Notes: generated by a model from the sequence alone, not told the origin. A stretch of 64,000 nt of DNA from Gnetum montanum (GCA_015680685.1 MNCI01004170.1:744119-808118), one strand, 5' to 3'; shown: positions 23,062 through 35,380, numbered from the stretch's first letter. Numbers and translations are program-made.

Positions 23062-24433
23062 AAACACCACCTAGAAAATGCATGTTGTAACTTGTAACCT
23101 TCACCATCCAACTTTAGGCAATATCTTATTGTAAATGTAAGGTTTGTAGCCCATGTGTTGCAATCTTACATACTTTAACTTTTTAGGGCTGACAAATGCC
23201 TCATAAGTTGCTACTACCTCACTTCCCAAGTGGAGAAAGCAATGTCATGTCTATATTTGGGCTTGGAAAGGCTAAACATCCCTTAGGGACTACCAAATTT
23301 TCCTTTTTCATGATTTTTTGTGAGGATATAGCCTCAACTACGCTAAAGCCACCTACACCTAGCGTTGGTGGTGTTGAGTTTTCCATTTCCAATAATTCCT
23401 AATGTAGTTGTCACAAAACCTAACATGGATACTGCAAGACCAACATTAGCAGTGTTGGGCTTTCAATTTTCCAACATTTCCTAGCATAGTTTCTACAATT
23501 CCTAGAAATGGTAGCATGGCCAACATAGTCATCGCAAGTATTCAATAGTATTCACATGGCCAACATAGTCACCACATCTCAACCAATTCCAGCAATGCCA
23601 ATGTACCTCTCCAAGGCCAACATAGTTGTGATGAAGCCAGCATAGTCATAAAAGTCCATTTACTATTTTTAGTATGCGAATGGGTTTTGATGTCTTTAGT
23701 GTATTAAAACTTTCCATAAATGATTAACTACACTGGGATAATAGCTTACTACACCTACAATCAATGTTAATCTGTAAGAAATCATGGAAAAAATTTGCAA
23801 TGTAAAATTAGGAACCTAAAACCATAAATGTCAAACTTGAACATCTTATTTGGGTTTCTAACCTTTACAATTAATAGCCTTTTGCAACCTTGAATGCTTA
23901 AATTCCATTTAACATCTTTGTTAAGCACCAAAGACCCTTAGTCTAATACCATTGGAACAAGAGTTTACACCACTGTTTACTCCACTAGTAACTAAAGTTG
24001 TAGACTTGAGTGAAAACCAACAAGGAGTTCTTAGTGGCCAGAGTTGGAAAGAACCTGGATCGTGAAGTTTGAATATAGAACACAACTTGTCAGCTCCAAA
24101 AGGCTTCAAGCTCCATTCCAGCAAACTTATTCTGCATTTTAGCACATAATCTATACTCAATTGAACTTCATACTTTAATCATTTTTCTTGTTATTTAATA
24201 AAGTTTTATATTCTTTTGCTATGTAGATCTTATTGTGAATTTAATTTCCATGTTTTTTTCATTCAAATCTACAACTTCATTTTTATTTTTTATTTCTATT
24301 TACATTCCTCAAGTTCATGGGTGATCAACTGAACTATCCAAGGCACCTTGGATTCTCTTTCTTAGAGGAACTTTGGATCCAAGTTTAGGCTGTTGCACCA
24401 GGGATTTTCGATTCTTTTAGTGACTGAATTTTC
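23062..24433. repeat. Dispersed repeat R, copy 1
   Basis: About 1.37 kb, homologous in the same orientation to 62317-63741: AAACACCACCTAGAAAATGCATGTTGTAAC at the start and TTAGTGACTGAATTTT at the end. The minus strand near 23934-23950 reads CCAATGGTATTAGACTAAGGG, which resembles an LTR end followed by a tRNA-iMet-type PBS; if so, the right part (about 23951-24396, beginning TGCAACAGCC on the minus strand) is a reverse LTR and the left part its leader. The middle is rich in CCAACATAGTC-type motifs. Confidence 0.65.
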
Positions 24434-25200
24434 TAGCCACTATAGTTCCTGGTGCTACAAGAAGGACCTCTATCCAAATTTTCAGCCCAAAACCTATTCC
24501 AACATTTCCTAAATCCTATTCCAACATTTTCCAACACCTTCTCCAACCTTTTCCAAATACCAAGTCATTCACATTTTGCAATTAAAAACATGCAAACATT
24601 TAATAGTAAAACGAACATTGGTATCAAAATTCCTGCTCACAATACCCAACATAGTTGTGGTTGGTGATTTGGGTGTCTACTACATTTTCATAGTAGCTGC
24701 TAGATTCTTTGAACTGAGCGTAGTCAACACCAAAACCTACAATTTTTGCTTCTTGAAACCTACGTTTGGATTCTAAAGACTAGCGTAGATCCATCCTAAA
24801 ACCCAAATATATTTGCTATGAAATTTTGTAGGAAAAGCCAATGTAGACACTGCCATGACTCTAGTGTAGTCCTTGAAAAATCCAAAGTTATCATACTTAA
24901 TATTTCAAAATAAACCTACATCCTCTAAGGTGGAAAAATTTCTAGCTTAGTTTTACCAAGTGAAACCCATTTCCTTCACCTACCTCAACATAGTTGGCTA
25001 GGAAATACAATGGTCTACTGCAAATCCTCCAACGTAGACATTATTGGAAAAACTAACATAGTTGGTTGTCCCAACTCTATAACCATAGCACTATTTTCCC
25101 TAAGTGTAGTATACATCATTTACATTGTTGTAGTAGTTTCAATTATTTTTTCCATTTATAACTAACTACACCATTGGGAAATCTAACATGCTAAAGTTCT
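24434..25200. other. Motif-rich non-coding DNA with TAGYRTAGTC variants
   Basis: Repeated ACATAGTTG, GAGCGTAGTC, TAGCGTAGATCC, TAGTGTAGTCC at uneven spacing (about 24646, 24715, 24782, 24863, 24993, 25054). The same core motif occurs in repeat R and in the 185-bp array at 41450-43760. It may be the leader of element F, whose coding part starts next. No ORF supported. Confidence 0.45.
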
Positions 25201-25224
25201 TACTAAAAATAGTAAAAATTCAAA

Positions 25225-26436
25225 TTAACATCCTTGATAATGCCTTTTAGTAAGTCCACAGTTTTGTCCATTGACATGATAGACATGACATTCAGTTAAG
25301 TTGGAGTGAGGATCTATGATCCAAGAGACCCTGTTGTAGCCAAGTGTAGAGAATCGCTTAGACAAAGAGGGGAATGCCCAGTTTTTTTTGTGCTTAATGA
25401 AGAACATTACAACTACATCTGTGCCAACATCCATGTTGGATTACTCCTTCCACACATAAAGGTTGAAGCCAAGCATGAGTACGAGTTAATTCATTGTAAA
25501 TGGAATGAGTATATACCCTCCTCCTATGATGAGATACCACTTACTGATGCTTAGGCATGTATAATTTCTCAATTGATTAAGATAGATGAATGGAGTGAGA
25601 AGCTTAGTTTAGAGGACCAACATTAAGAGCATGATGAGTTCAAGATAGAGCCTAAACTAGACAATTTCATAGGGAGCCTATTCCCGCAATCAACCCCTTA
25701 AGCTACCACAACCACTTTGACCCTGGCTGTTTCTTTCATGGGACAAGCATCTCAACTTTCATCTTTCATATATCCCAAAATGTTGGGACTACACTAGTAG
25801 GCACAACTTATGCCTCAAATACACTCCCTTTATTCTTTCATTCCTTTTTCCATGTTGCCTCTATCTGCACGATCCTCATTGGTGGTTCTCATCACTGCTT
25901 AGCCCTTCTTTGTACTAGTGGATCCCACAGTGGGACCACAAGTGACCCAAAGGACACAAACATCATTTATCCCCTTTGCGCCTCAAGTACCAGCACAAAC
26001 ATCCTTTTCATTGTTTAGCCCATCCATGACCACTATAACCCAGCAGCCTCTCCCTTCTATATCACAATCCATCGTGAGGTTGCAAGCCTCTAAATTAACA
26101 TCTTAGCCATTCTTACAAATACCACAATCCACTAGAATGCCTCAAGAACTAGATCAAGCATTCTAAATGATTCAAGACTTGATGGAAGAGTTAAAAAAGC
26201 TCAAAGCTTCCATAATCCAAACAGTAAAGATAATAAACTTCTACTAGGACAATCCAATTATTCATGCTATCCCACTAATAAGTCTTCCCCCAAGCATGCC
26301 CATTCCCCAATTTACTAAGTACAATGGTGAGGGTGATCCTAATGCCCACCTTATAACCTTCCATTCCAAGTGTCTATTGCTGCAAGCCTGGCCAAATACA
26401 ATAATGTGGATTTTTTCTATGTTCCTTACCAAGAAA
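25225..26436 (+). pseudogene. gag: Element F gag, N-terminal half
   Basis: An open stretch at 25306-25554 encodes an 82-residue block containing CRESLRQRGECPVFFV, IHVGLLLPHI and PSSYDEIPL; I do not recognise it, but it sits where Tat-lineage elements have N-terminal gag or an additional ORF. A Pro/Ser/Gln-rich linker follows (about 25680-26100). Then PIPQFTKYNGEGDPNAHLITFHSKC at 26299-26370 is a typical plant gag start of the capsid core. The frame ends at about 26436 where reverse LTR sequence begins. Several TAG/TAA stops. Some capsid sequence may continue at 26700-27000 (VYVTRCAKQLT). Confidence 0.65.
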
Positions 26437-26695
26437 GCCTTGAACCATATGAATCACAAGCGTTCATGCATGATTTGGTTGAATTCTATGGATGGGACTA
26501 GTGGTATCTAGATCATTATGCTCTGATAATAGTTCACTGTCTTCCCACTTGGACTAGTGATAGCTTTGTCACGTATGGTTTAGTCCAAAGTGAGGCATAT
26601 GATGTTGTCTAATTTTATGCAACTCCTAATGATGACAAAGAGATGAATTAATTAAGCTACTAAACAATGGAAAGTAAAATCTAAACTAGCCTACA
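26437..26695 (-). repeat. Family-3 LTR fragment inserted in F gag
   Basis: Matches the C LTRs (29851 and 34433) closely: AACCATATGAATCACAAGCGTTCA, then CCCACTTGGACTAGTGATAGCTTTGTCA, then GGTTTAGTCCAAAGTGAGGCATATGATGTTGTCTAA. The first 25 bp and the U3 half are missing. It may be the remains of the 3' LTR of element D, although 26696-27004 does not match the expected end of D. Confidence 0.75.
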
Positions 26696-27004
26696 TGCAA
26701 TGAGTATCCGCTCTTAATCATATGTACATTCCTTGGACTTCATGAGACTACTTCTAGGATTTCCAAGTGTATGTCACTAGGTGTGCCAAACAATTGACTC
26801 TTACATGCTGCAATAGTGATTTACAAAAATTGGAACACAATATTACAAGATGCAAAACTAGGAAACTCATGTGGTTCTTGAATGTAGTGCTCCTCCATTG
26901 GATGCTTCCCTTTGTTGCCAAGCTTGTGAAATTTGTAACAATCAAGCAATGCCTACAACTTTTCCTCTTCTATCCTTGGGTTTTGTACCGTCCAAGTTGC
27001 TAAA
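26696..27004 (+). other. Unassigned 0.3 kb between LTR fragment and D 3' ORF
   Basis: A 78-codon plus-strand ORF (26767-27003) includes VYVTRCAKQLT, weakly like a gag capsid segment, so this may be F gag resuming. Not enough to decide. Confidence 0.3.
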
Positions 27005-29601
27005 CTAATGTGTGCTAGTGTTGGTACATTCCAAGGGCATGGCAATTGCAGGAACATCTTGTTAGCCTTCACATACTAGGCCGCAAACTACCATTATTCT
27101 TCCTCAAAGGCCCTAGCTTTCTCTCTTAATTCTTGATAATTTGATAATCTTCTAGGAAGGTCTGAGGTGGCATCCTTCTATCTATGGTAGCTAGCTTTAA
27201 CCACCTCCAATTTTGAGTTTGCTATATGGAGCTTTTTCAAGGCATCTTTTCCATTTTCAAACTCTTTCTCATATAATGCATAAGTGACTACTACCTGCTT
27301 CTCTAGCTTGTTGGGAGGCTTGCCTACTATTAACATGGCGAGGTTGGCATATCTGAGGTTAGCCAACACCATGTATTCTTTCAAATCTTCGATCTGTAGG
27401 TCTTTATTCTTTACTTTTGCATAGTAGACCAAGGCATAGCTATCCAATATTAGCTACCACTTAGCATTTTGTGCTAACAAGGATCTAATGTGGGTTTTAG
27501 CCATCTGGATCTCTTTTTCATTTATCTGCTTATGCATGCCTACCTAGTCACAGAAGTGTTCCTTTAATTTTTAATGCTTCTTGGCCTCATTCTACCACAT
27601 GCTAATTTCTATTGCTGATTTTTATTGGATAGCGTAGACCTCCTTCATTCAAAGGGTTCTATTTTCTTTGGTCAATCTATTGATGTCCTAGTTGACCCTC
27701 ACTAGTTGTTCTCTTAATTGGTGGATACTATCCTTAAGAATATTATTTTGCTTTTCAAATATGGTCAACCTTTATTTTTTAGTAGTGAGTTGCTTGTTTT
27801 CCTCTTGCATGGAGGTCAATGCCTTTTTATATGCATAAGATTGTGCATCAACAATCGAGACATTCCAAAATGCCTTCTCTTTTTCTTGCTTAGCAGTGCT
27901 ATTTTCTTCAATTAGCTTGGCCAACTGCTCTATCCTAAATTATTCCAGCTAGTCAGGTGGAACAAAACGAGTAGGATTTCATCCTTTGGCTATTAGGGTG
28001 GCCAGCTTTTGTTATAATCTTTACACTTCTACTTCTACATGTTTTGCCTTAACTTCAGTCATGGCCAACTTTCCTTTAGTGGTGATGAGGTCTAACTATG
28101 TTGCAATGACATCACTAAGGATGTTAAACAAAGTAGTCATCACTTGCCCAATCTATAGTAGTTGATCTAATACATCCTCATGCACTGCAAGAGTCATCAA
28201 AGTCTTGACCAGCATTTGTGCATCTCTTGTCCTAGACAAATCTACCAAGGGCACAAAATCCACATTGAATGATTCTTTAATATGATCTATGGTCACTTTT
28301 GTTGCACCTATCACATCCTGATGTTGCATTACCATAACTATGGCATCTTCTCTAGTTTCAAGCATCACTTGGAAAGATGCAACATTTCCAGAAATTTTCC
28401 TAGACCACTAGGATTCTCCTCTTCATTGTAATAATATCTCTCCCCTTATTGCATCAATTGAAATGGTAGGCTATATGGCATCATTGATTACTCTGAAAAT
28501 ATAGGGCTCATCTCTACTTCCCCAATTGACAACTTCAGCAATTTTCTATAGATGGCTCATTGAAGGTTAGTAATCTTATAGTGAAAATGGCAAAGCTTGT
28601 GTTTCTAGGCACTATTTAGGCTTACATTGTACTTCTACTTCAAGCTTTGCTTCCTTCTCTAGTTCTTGTCTTTCACTAAGATCTTTCCTTGGTGCAGCAA
28701 GTTTGAGCAACTTTGCGAAGGAAGCATTTTAAGCCTTTCTGAGGACATCATTTGTGTACCCTATGATTCCAACATGCATACATAGCCTCTTGATTAGGTA
28801 AGGGAATGGGAGTATTGACTTCCTCACCTTTTTCTCCTTGAACCATCTTTGAATTTTGGTGAAGTAAAATTGGGGAAGGTTGGCCATGTATTTGCCCACT
28901 CAGATAGCACTTCACCTAACCACATATGTTGAAATCTTATTAAGCCCTTTGGTTGGAAAGAGATGGTATGTACTGATCTTGAGGTATGTCCTTTTCTCTA
29001 GAGTCAATTCATTATATGTTTTATTTTCTTTTTCATATGCTTATTTTAGCCATAGTTTTCTAGTGTCAGGGTTAGATTTGGTGGACAAATGAACTACCTT
29101 AGCTCCTTCATTTGGTAGATTAACGGCTATTGCAATTACCTTGACTACAAAAGTGACATTAACTCCATAGATGTTTACAGTGATGCCTTCATCGTTATTA
29201 TGCCAGAATTGATGAGTCTCATCAAGATACCATTCATCATTGTCTGAAAGAATGGGCCACAAGGGTGACACCTAAAGTTGCATCTAAACTGCTTCTGGAC
29301 CAAACTCCATAAATGGGGTGAAATTAATTTCCATGATGACTATGGTCAATGTGGATTTTTCTTAAATGTCCATGAGGCAATTAGGGGAAAATGTGAGATG
29401 TTTTCCTTGCACAGGAGCTAGTGGTTCTATGACCTTTCCTTGGACCGACTATCTAGTAGTAGGGACCTCTTGATCGATGTTGAAAGATTAGACTTCCTAC
29501 TCTTCATGTTCTACCAACTCACTTTGCTACCCCCTACCACCTTGTGAACATTTGGGTGCTCTCTATGAAGGTTCTCCATGAGCACCTCTTGTTAGGACCA
29601 T
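27005..29601 (-). pseudogene. Element D 3' ORF, broken
   Basis: Minus-strand ATG at 29599-29601 (MVLTRGAHGEPS), preceded by TGATTGCAG as in B. Domains follow the order in A and B. DEWYLDETHQFWHNNDEGITV and LPFPYLIKRLCMHVGI (about 28780) belong to the transposon-type domain. ENKQLTTKK, NEKEIQMAKTHIRSLLAQN and LKEYMVLANLRYANLAML (27340-27390) lie in the long coiled coil. It diverges strongly from the A and B proteins yet keeps alignable blocks and long open stretches. It is truncated at 27005 before the Pro-rich C-terminus. Many TAG stops. Element C separates it from its presumed internal promoter at 35580. Confidence 0.72.
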
Positions 29602-29818
29602 CTGCAATCAAGCAAAGATCAAGTGTTACTAAGGTTGTATTTTTTATCATTAACCAATTTATACTTTACTCGTTACCTTAGTTCATTAAGTTCTTAGTTC
29701 ATATGAGTGCAAAGTTAGAAAAAGTTTCAAGAAAAATCCCCAAAAAGTGTTTATCTCCTTGTATGACCTTACACAGTTGATTTCTTTTTCCTTATCTGTG
29801 GCTTTTTATGATGATTGT

Positions 29819-30342
29819 TGATGAGCGATGAGCTACCCCTACGTCCAACCATATGAATCACAAGCCTTCACACACGATTCAATCAAATTCCATGGATGGA
29901 ACTAGTTTTGGTATCTAAATCATTAGATTTTGATCATAGCTTGCTATCTTCCAACTTGGACTAGTGGTAGCTTTATCACATATGGTTTAGTCCAAAGTGA
30001 GGCATATGATGTTGTCTAATTCTATGTTGCTCCTAATGACGATAAAGAGATGAATTAACTAAGTTAATCAATAGTGGAAAATAAAATCTAAACTAGCCTA
30101 GCTAGCCTAACACAAGTACCTGTCCAACTTTCTTGAACACATATAGCACTGCTAGGCTACCAAATGTTAAATGTTGCTGGGTTACCAAGCACTATATGTA
30201 TGCTCAAAGGGGTTGTGCTTGTGTTCATTAACAACTAGAAATTAATTGCTTAATTTAAATGCATTAAAGTAAAGTGCATGAAATTAAAGTGCATTAATAA
30301 AAACATTAATCTATTCTTAGTGCTACAAGGATTATCAAAAGA
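29819..30342 (-). repeat. 3' LTR of element C, truncated by assembly gap
   Basis: Begins TGATGAGCGATGAGCTACCCCTACG and aligns along its length with the 5' LTR at 34407, running into N at 30343 after GCTACAAGGATTATCAAAAGA. A short internal duplication, AAAGTGCATGAAATTAAAGTGCATTAA (30269-30296), is not in the other LTR. Confidence 0.88.
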
Positions 30343-30915
30343 NNNNNNNNNNNNNNNNNNNNNNNNNNNNNNNNNNNNNNNNNNNNNNNNNNNNNNNNNN
30401 NNNNNNNNNNNNNNNNNNNNNNNNNNNNNNNNNNNNNNNNNNNNNNNNNNNNNNNNNNNNNNNNNNNNNNNNNNNNNNNNNNNNNNNNNNNNNNNNNNNN
30501 NNNNNNNNNNNNNNNNNNNNNNNNNNNNNNNNNNNNNNNNNNNNNNNNNNNNNNNNNNNNNNNNNNNNNNNNNNNNNNNNNNNNNNNNNNNNNNNNNNNN
30601 NNNNNNNNNNNNNNNNNNNNNNNNNNNNNNNNNNNNNNNNNNNNNNNNNNNNNNNNNNNNNNNNNNNNNNNNNNNNNNNNNNNNNNNNNNNNNNNNNNNN
30701 NNNNNNNNNNNNNNNNNNNNNNNNNNNNNNNNNNNNNNNNNNNNNNNNNNNNNNNNNNNNNNNNNNNNNNNNNNNNNNNNNNNNNNNNNNNNNNNNNNNN
30801 NNNNNNNNNNNNNNNNNNNNNNNNNNNNNNNNNNNNNNNNNNNNNNNNNNNNNNNNNNNNNNNNNNNNNNNNNNNNNNNNNNNNNNNNNNNNNNNNNNNN
30901 NNNNNNNNNNNNNNN
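30343..30915. other. Assembly gap, 573 N
   Basis: Unresolved bases inside element C. Expected content is the U3 half of the 3' LTR, the PPT and possibly the internal promoter and 3' ORF. The true length is unknown. Confidence 0.99.
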
Positions 30916-31577
30916 TGTAAGAATTCACAATAATAAAAAGGAAGGTTCTTTGAAAACTATTGTGAAGATGTGCCCAATTGAATGTCATTGATGAGGTAAA
31001 CAAAAGAATTTGATTGTAAGAATGTCTAAGGGTAAAGAACTTAACTAACCCAACCAAAAGATATGCAAATGGGTCCTCCCCAAAGTAGGCACAGACCTTT
31101 CATGCCCTTGCATAACTTTAAACCAAAGAGTTTGTGGGCCCCATGGATGATTAATGGTTACGAAAGGTTAAGTACAAAAACACAAAAGAAACTACCTAAG
31201 AATTCTGACACATTAAACTAAGAAATTGAACAAGAACATGAAACTAGCAATATGGGAAGCATAGATGGATGAGAGAGAGTGAAATGGAGTTCTTGATTAA
31301 GGTCACATGAAGTCCCTTGTGAATTTTATGGTTAAATGACTTCATAGGATCCATCATTAGTCTAAACCAAAACCAACCACATGCAGTGACTTTTCATCAT
31401 CATTCTAAGACTAGTCCATCCCCCTGAGACACAAGAGTGCTCCCATAGAATAATCACCATTCCTTATTAAAGAAGAAAAGAGTAGGAAGTGAGGAATGGC
31501 CTTAGTTAGAGGGGACCTGCAAGCATGGATAACATGTCTTTCTAGTCCTATAAGTAGTGCTTGTAGCCTATTTATTT

Positions 31578-31802
31578 TATCTAAGGGGTGTGCTTTGAAT
31601 TCCCATCATTTTTTTTTGTTTTTTGAAATGGGAACCACACCATGCAAAGACACATGCGTTTATTTTGTCTAAGGGGTGTGCTATGAATTTCCATCATTTT
31701 TTTTTGAAATGGGAACCACACCATGAAAAGACACGTGTTTCAAATGGTGTGGTTCCCATTTCAAAAAAAAAACACCATGGGAACCACACCATGAAAAGAC
31801 AC
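31578..31802 (-). repeat. Triplicated spacer module of element C, one copy inverted
   Basis: CTAAGGGGTGTGCTTTGAATTCCCAT, T-run, GAAATGGGAACCACACCATGCAAAGACAC occurs at 31581-31651 and 31668-31735. An inverted part (ATGGTGTGGTTCCCATTTCA) begins at 31744, followed by another GGGAACCACACCATGAAAAGACAC. The same module is duplicated in A (11991-12178) and B (55029-55211). Confidence 0.8.
31697..31772. repeat. Perfect 28-bp inverted repeat with 19-nt loop
   Basis: The left arm at 31697-31724 (T-run plus GAAATGGGAACCACACCAT) is the exact reverse complement of 31745-31772. A transcript in either direction would form a long hairpin. It arose within the spacer module triplication of element C. Confidence 0.85.
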
Positions 31803-31918
31803 AAATAGAATGGAGGATGACCCCCATGACTAAACATTTAGTTGTGACAAGGATTAATAAGTGAATAAATAGGATCCATGCATGTATGAAACCTTGGCAA
31901 CTGTCCATGCCCTAGCCA

Positions 31919-34279
31919 CTAGGTGTCTATTGGTGGTGTGGTGGTTGTGTAGAAAAATCGTTTGTCATACACTTGATTGTTAAATGTATGATGGGTTAGG
32001 GTATGAGGTGTGTTAACATTATGAATGTCTAGCCCACGATTGCACCCTTGATCATGATATGGTATGCATGGATTTGTTTCTCTCCCCACACTGGTAGATT
32101 CATTGGTTGAATTTGGGATTTTAGTATTGACAAATGGTGGCCCATGTATATGATTAGAGGATGGTGGTGGTGAAAAGGAAGGTGGTGAACTAGATTGGCA
32201 TTGTGTTGGCTCAAATGATGTGGTGGGTCCATGCATGATTTGCTTTGATTGATGACCTTTTCTCGAAAATGGACATTTTTTATGTTGCAATTGAGATGTG
32301 TAGTACAAGTGGCATTTGTTTGTTGGTATTGTGGTGCTGAACCTTCTTATGTCATTGGCGATGGCCTATAATGAGGTGGAGTATGAGAATATCAAGGGTA
32401 GGGTGGATGGTAAGAGGTGCAAGGTGGTGATCCTTCAGCAGATGTTATGGGTTGATGGTACTCGAGAGAGTAGTAGTGGCAATTTGAAGTAGAGGATGTA
32501 GAACTAGTTGGAGAAACAAGGTATTGAACATAATATCCATGTGGTTTTGATGGATAGGGCTAATTTGGTGGTGGCCTTCCCCACAACTGTGGTTGTTGCC
32601 ATTACGGTTGATGACCATGTTGAGGCTAGTAATAAGTCCCCCTAGGATGGTACGATCGATTGTGGAACTATCTATAATTACCCTGTGGGAGAGGAAATCT
32701 CCAAGGCATGTGCTTTTGCACAAACATTAGATTTAAGGAATTTTCCCAATACTCTTGTAGATGCAACAAGACTAGGCAATGGTTCTTCAAATGATCATAT
32801 ATGTAGATGTTGCATCCATTATCTTCATTTGTAGTTGAGTTTATAGCCTCACTTTCATCAGCCATTTTTCTCATTTGGCAAAAATGTGTTCCTAGCTATT
32901 TCTTGGTTCTGTATCCTTTGGTTATTGTGATCACCTGGCTTATTTTGCATGATCCTCTCCTCAACCATCTCAATGAGAGTTGTAACATTTTTACATATCC
33001 ATTCGAACATCCTATTAAACTTTGCTTGAAGTTCATCAATAGACTTCTGTATCAGCAAGGTTTGTTGTGGAATCACCTTATCGAAAGTGGTTTAGTCCTC
33101 CTTACCATAGATTTGAACCTCCTTCTATTAAATAGTTGAGTCCCATTGATGCTTCTCAACATTATCCCATTTATATATTTTTCCTTCTTTTATTTCCACA
33201 TGCTCTATTGGTTCTTTGATCTAATGGGCTTAGAGTTCGTATAATTTCCCTAGGGCATACATCCCAAGGGTCTATCATGTTTCATTACGAATCCCATCTA
33301 TGATGTGGAAAAGTTACCTTTTCTTAGAGAAACCATGGCCTGGGCATCTATTCAATAAGTCATAATATCTATCTAAGGCCATGTCCAAGGGTTCATGTTA
33401 TTCTTACTTCCACTCTTGGATTTGTCTCCTCAAATTGGATGCTCTTGCATAGGTTTGGTATTTCTTTTTGAATAGCTCTAGCATTGTGGACCATCGTTGG
33501 GTTGAATTTGGTCTCAACGATCTATGCCACACTTCAACTTTATCAATTAGTGTCATAAAAAAGAGCTTAAGCTTTCTCCACCCACTTTCAATGCTGTAGA
33601 AAGCACATGCATCATGGAAGACTTGTAAATGATGTTATGGATATGAATCATAGCATCCTGCAAATTTAGGGATATCATTCATATCAAGCCTAGGTAGGTG
33701 ACACTCTTTGCGATGCCTATGAGGTATCTTAATAGCCTCTATGATATGCATTAGGCTCTTAGTGAATAGTAAGGGTTCATTGTCATCGAATAGGTTGTGA
33801 GGAAAATTTCTATTTCTATTCGTTTGGTTGTGATGATGCTATCTATGTTCATGGTGATATCCTTGACTTTTCTCGTGGGTTCAATTTTGGTTTTTAGTTT
33901 GACCCTTTAGTAAAGCTTTATCCCTATACCTATGTTCATCTTTGTTAGAACTAGACATTGAAGGGGAAGAGGAAGATGAGAAATTGAAAGAATTGCCATA
34001 GCATCTATGGTGTTCCTCAAGGTCCCTTGATTTATCATTTCTTAGTTTTCAGGAGGTCTTAGGTCTTGAGGCCTCCCCTAGTTCAAGATTTACATCATCT
34101 CCTCTAAGATTTTCTACCTTAGGTGAATGTAGTCTTTGAGTGTCATCAAGGTGGTCATGATCATAAGAAATTCTTACATAAAATTAGTCACTCCAATTTT
34201 CTTCATCGTATATCTTATTAGTTCTTTGATGAATGAGTTCACTATATAGTGCATTATCACCTCCATGTGAGAGAGACAT
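31919..34279 (-). pseudogene. gag: Element C gag, broken; pol absent downstream
   Basis: Minus-strand ATG at 34277-34279 (MSLSHGG), 127 bp from the LTR. A Ser-rich, charged N-terminal part leads to the capsid core: MNDIPKF near 33670, HLQVFHDACAFYSIE (about 33600), RWSTMLELFKKKYQTYARASNLRRQIQ (33420-33500) and PLDMALDRYYDLLNRCPGHG. A Cys/His cluster NGCNIYIYDHLKNHC lies at about 32760-32815. The end (NPCIPYHDQGCNRGLDIHN) aligns with the protease tail of B (VPCIAYSDSGCNYVQQL), so the protease body is deleted while its tail is fused to gag. Stops are mainly TAG/TGA. Confidence 0.8.
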
Positions 34280-34387
34280 TGTTGTTGGTTTATGATATGT
34301 GTGTGAGCTAATATTTTCTAAAAGATATATTGCTAATACCATTACAATGATCATTTATAATATAACTAATCTAGATAACTAGCACCA

Positions 34388-34405
34388 TCCCTAGAAACAA
34401 CGCCA
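34388..34405 (-). other. Primer binding site of element C
   Basis: Minus strand TGGCGTTGTTTCTAGGGA follows the LTR end after one base. It is related to the tRNA-Asp type PBS of A and B. Confidence 0.7.
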
Positions 34406-34406
34406 A

Positions 34407-35225
34407 TGATGAGAATGAGGTACTCCTATGTCCAACCATACGAATCACAAGAATTCACACATAATCCAATCAAATTCCATGGATGGAATCAGTTGTGGTA
34501 TCTAGATTGTTAGGCTTTGATTGTAGTTTTCTGTCTTCCCACTTGGACTAGTTGTAGCTTTGTCATGTATGGTTTAGTCCAAAGTGAGGCATATGATGTT
34601 GTCTAATTCTATGTTTCTTCTAATGAAGATAAAGAGACAAATTAACTAAGCTAATTAACAATGGAAAATAAGATCTAAACTAGCCTAGCTAGCCAAACAC
34701 AAATACCTCTCCCACTTTCCTAAACACATATAGTATTTTTGGACTACCAAACATTAAGCGTTTCTAGGTTACTAAGCACTATATGTATACTCGAAGTGGT
34801 CATGCTTGTGTTCACTAACAACTGGAAATTAATTGCTTAATTTAAATGCATTAAAGTAAAATGCATTAAAGGAAACATTAATCTATTCTCAGTGTTGCAA
34901 GGATTATTAAAAGTGTTCATTTTTATTCTTGTCACACTACTACGCTTAGGTACATCAGTGTTCAAACAAAGATCTGTACACACTCAGACTCTTACTACAG
35001 GCACTCTAAAAATATTCTAACTTTCTAACTCTAGAGGAAACAAACTACAAGAGTGTCACTAACTATGACAAAATCTAATATGAAAATCATGAGCCCGAGT
35101 GCTATATTTATAGGCTAGCATATACCCCTCGATATCCAATATTCAACATTGCATTTGGGCTCCAACGTCAAATACTCAACATTGAGGCTTAAACGTCAGA
35201 GCAAACGAAGAAATGTGCTTCATCA
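34407..35225 (-). repeat. 5' LTR of element C
   Basis: 819 bp. On the minus strand it starts TGATGAAGCAC at 35225 and ends CCTCATTCTCATCA at 34407. TATA box TATAAATA (minus) at 35105-35112. U3 boxes upstream include CAATATTGAATATT-like and CGATATC sequences, different from the U3 of A and B but similar to the internal promoter of D. Confidence 0.9.
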
Positions 35226-35380
35226 ATTGTGGTTCCTTGGGTGGAAAAATTAAGGTTTCTAGCAATACAACAATTGATTTTTTAGTATAATACTTATGAT
35301 TTTTAACATTCTTACCCTTATAATACACTTTGGGTGATAGAAAATTATCAAAAATTAGAACAAGTTTTCCATGGAAGCAC

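Larger units (their letters stand above)
29819..35225 (-). mobile_element. Element C: gag-only Athila-like element nested in D
   Basis: Bounded by LTRs with TGATGAG...CTTCATCA ends and by perfect five-base duplications ATTGT at 29814-29818 and 35226-35230. Minus-strand order: 5' LTR (35225-34407), PBS, gag (34279-31919), spacer with repeats (31900-30916), assembly gap, 3' LTR (from the gap to 29819). Protease through integrase are absent. The gap (573 N) must hold about 300 bp of LTR plus the PPT end; a 3' ORF would fit only if the true gap is larger. The LTRs appear about 83-85% identical by eye, so it is old. Confidence 0.9.

Noticed and set aside
30278-31057. ORFs of 237 and 240 codons
   Set aside because: Almost entirely N; they come from the assembly gap.
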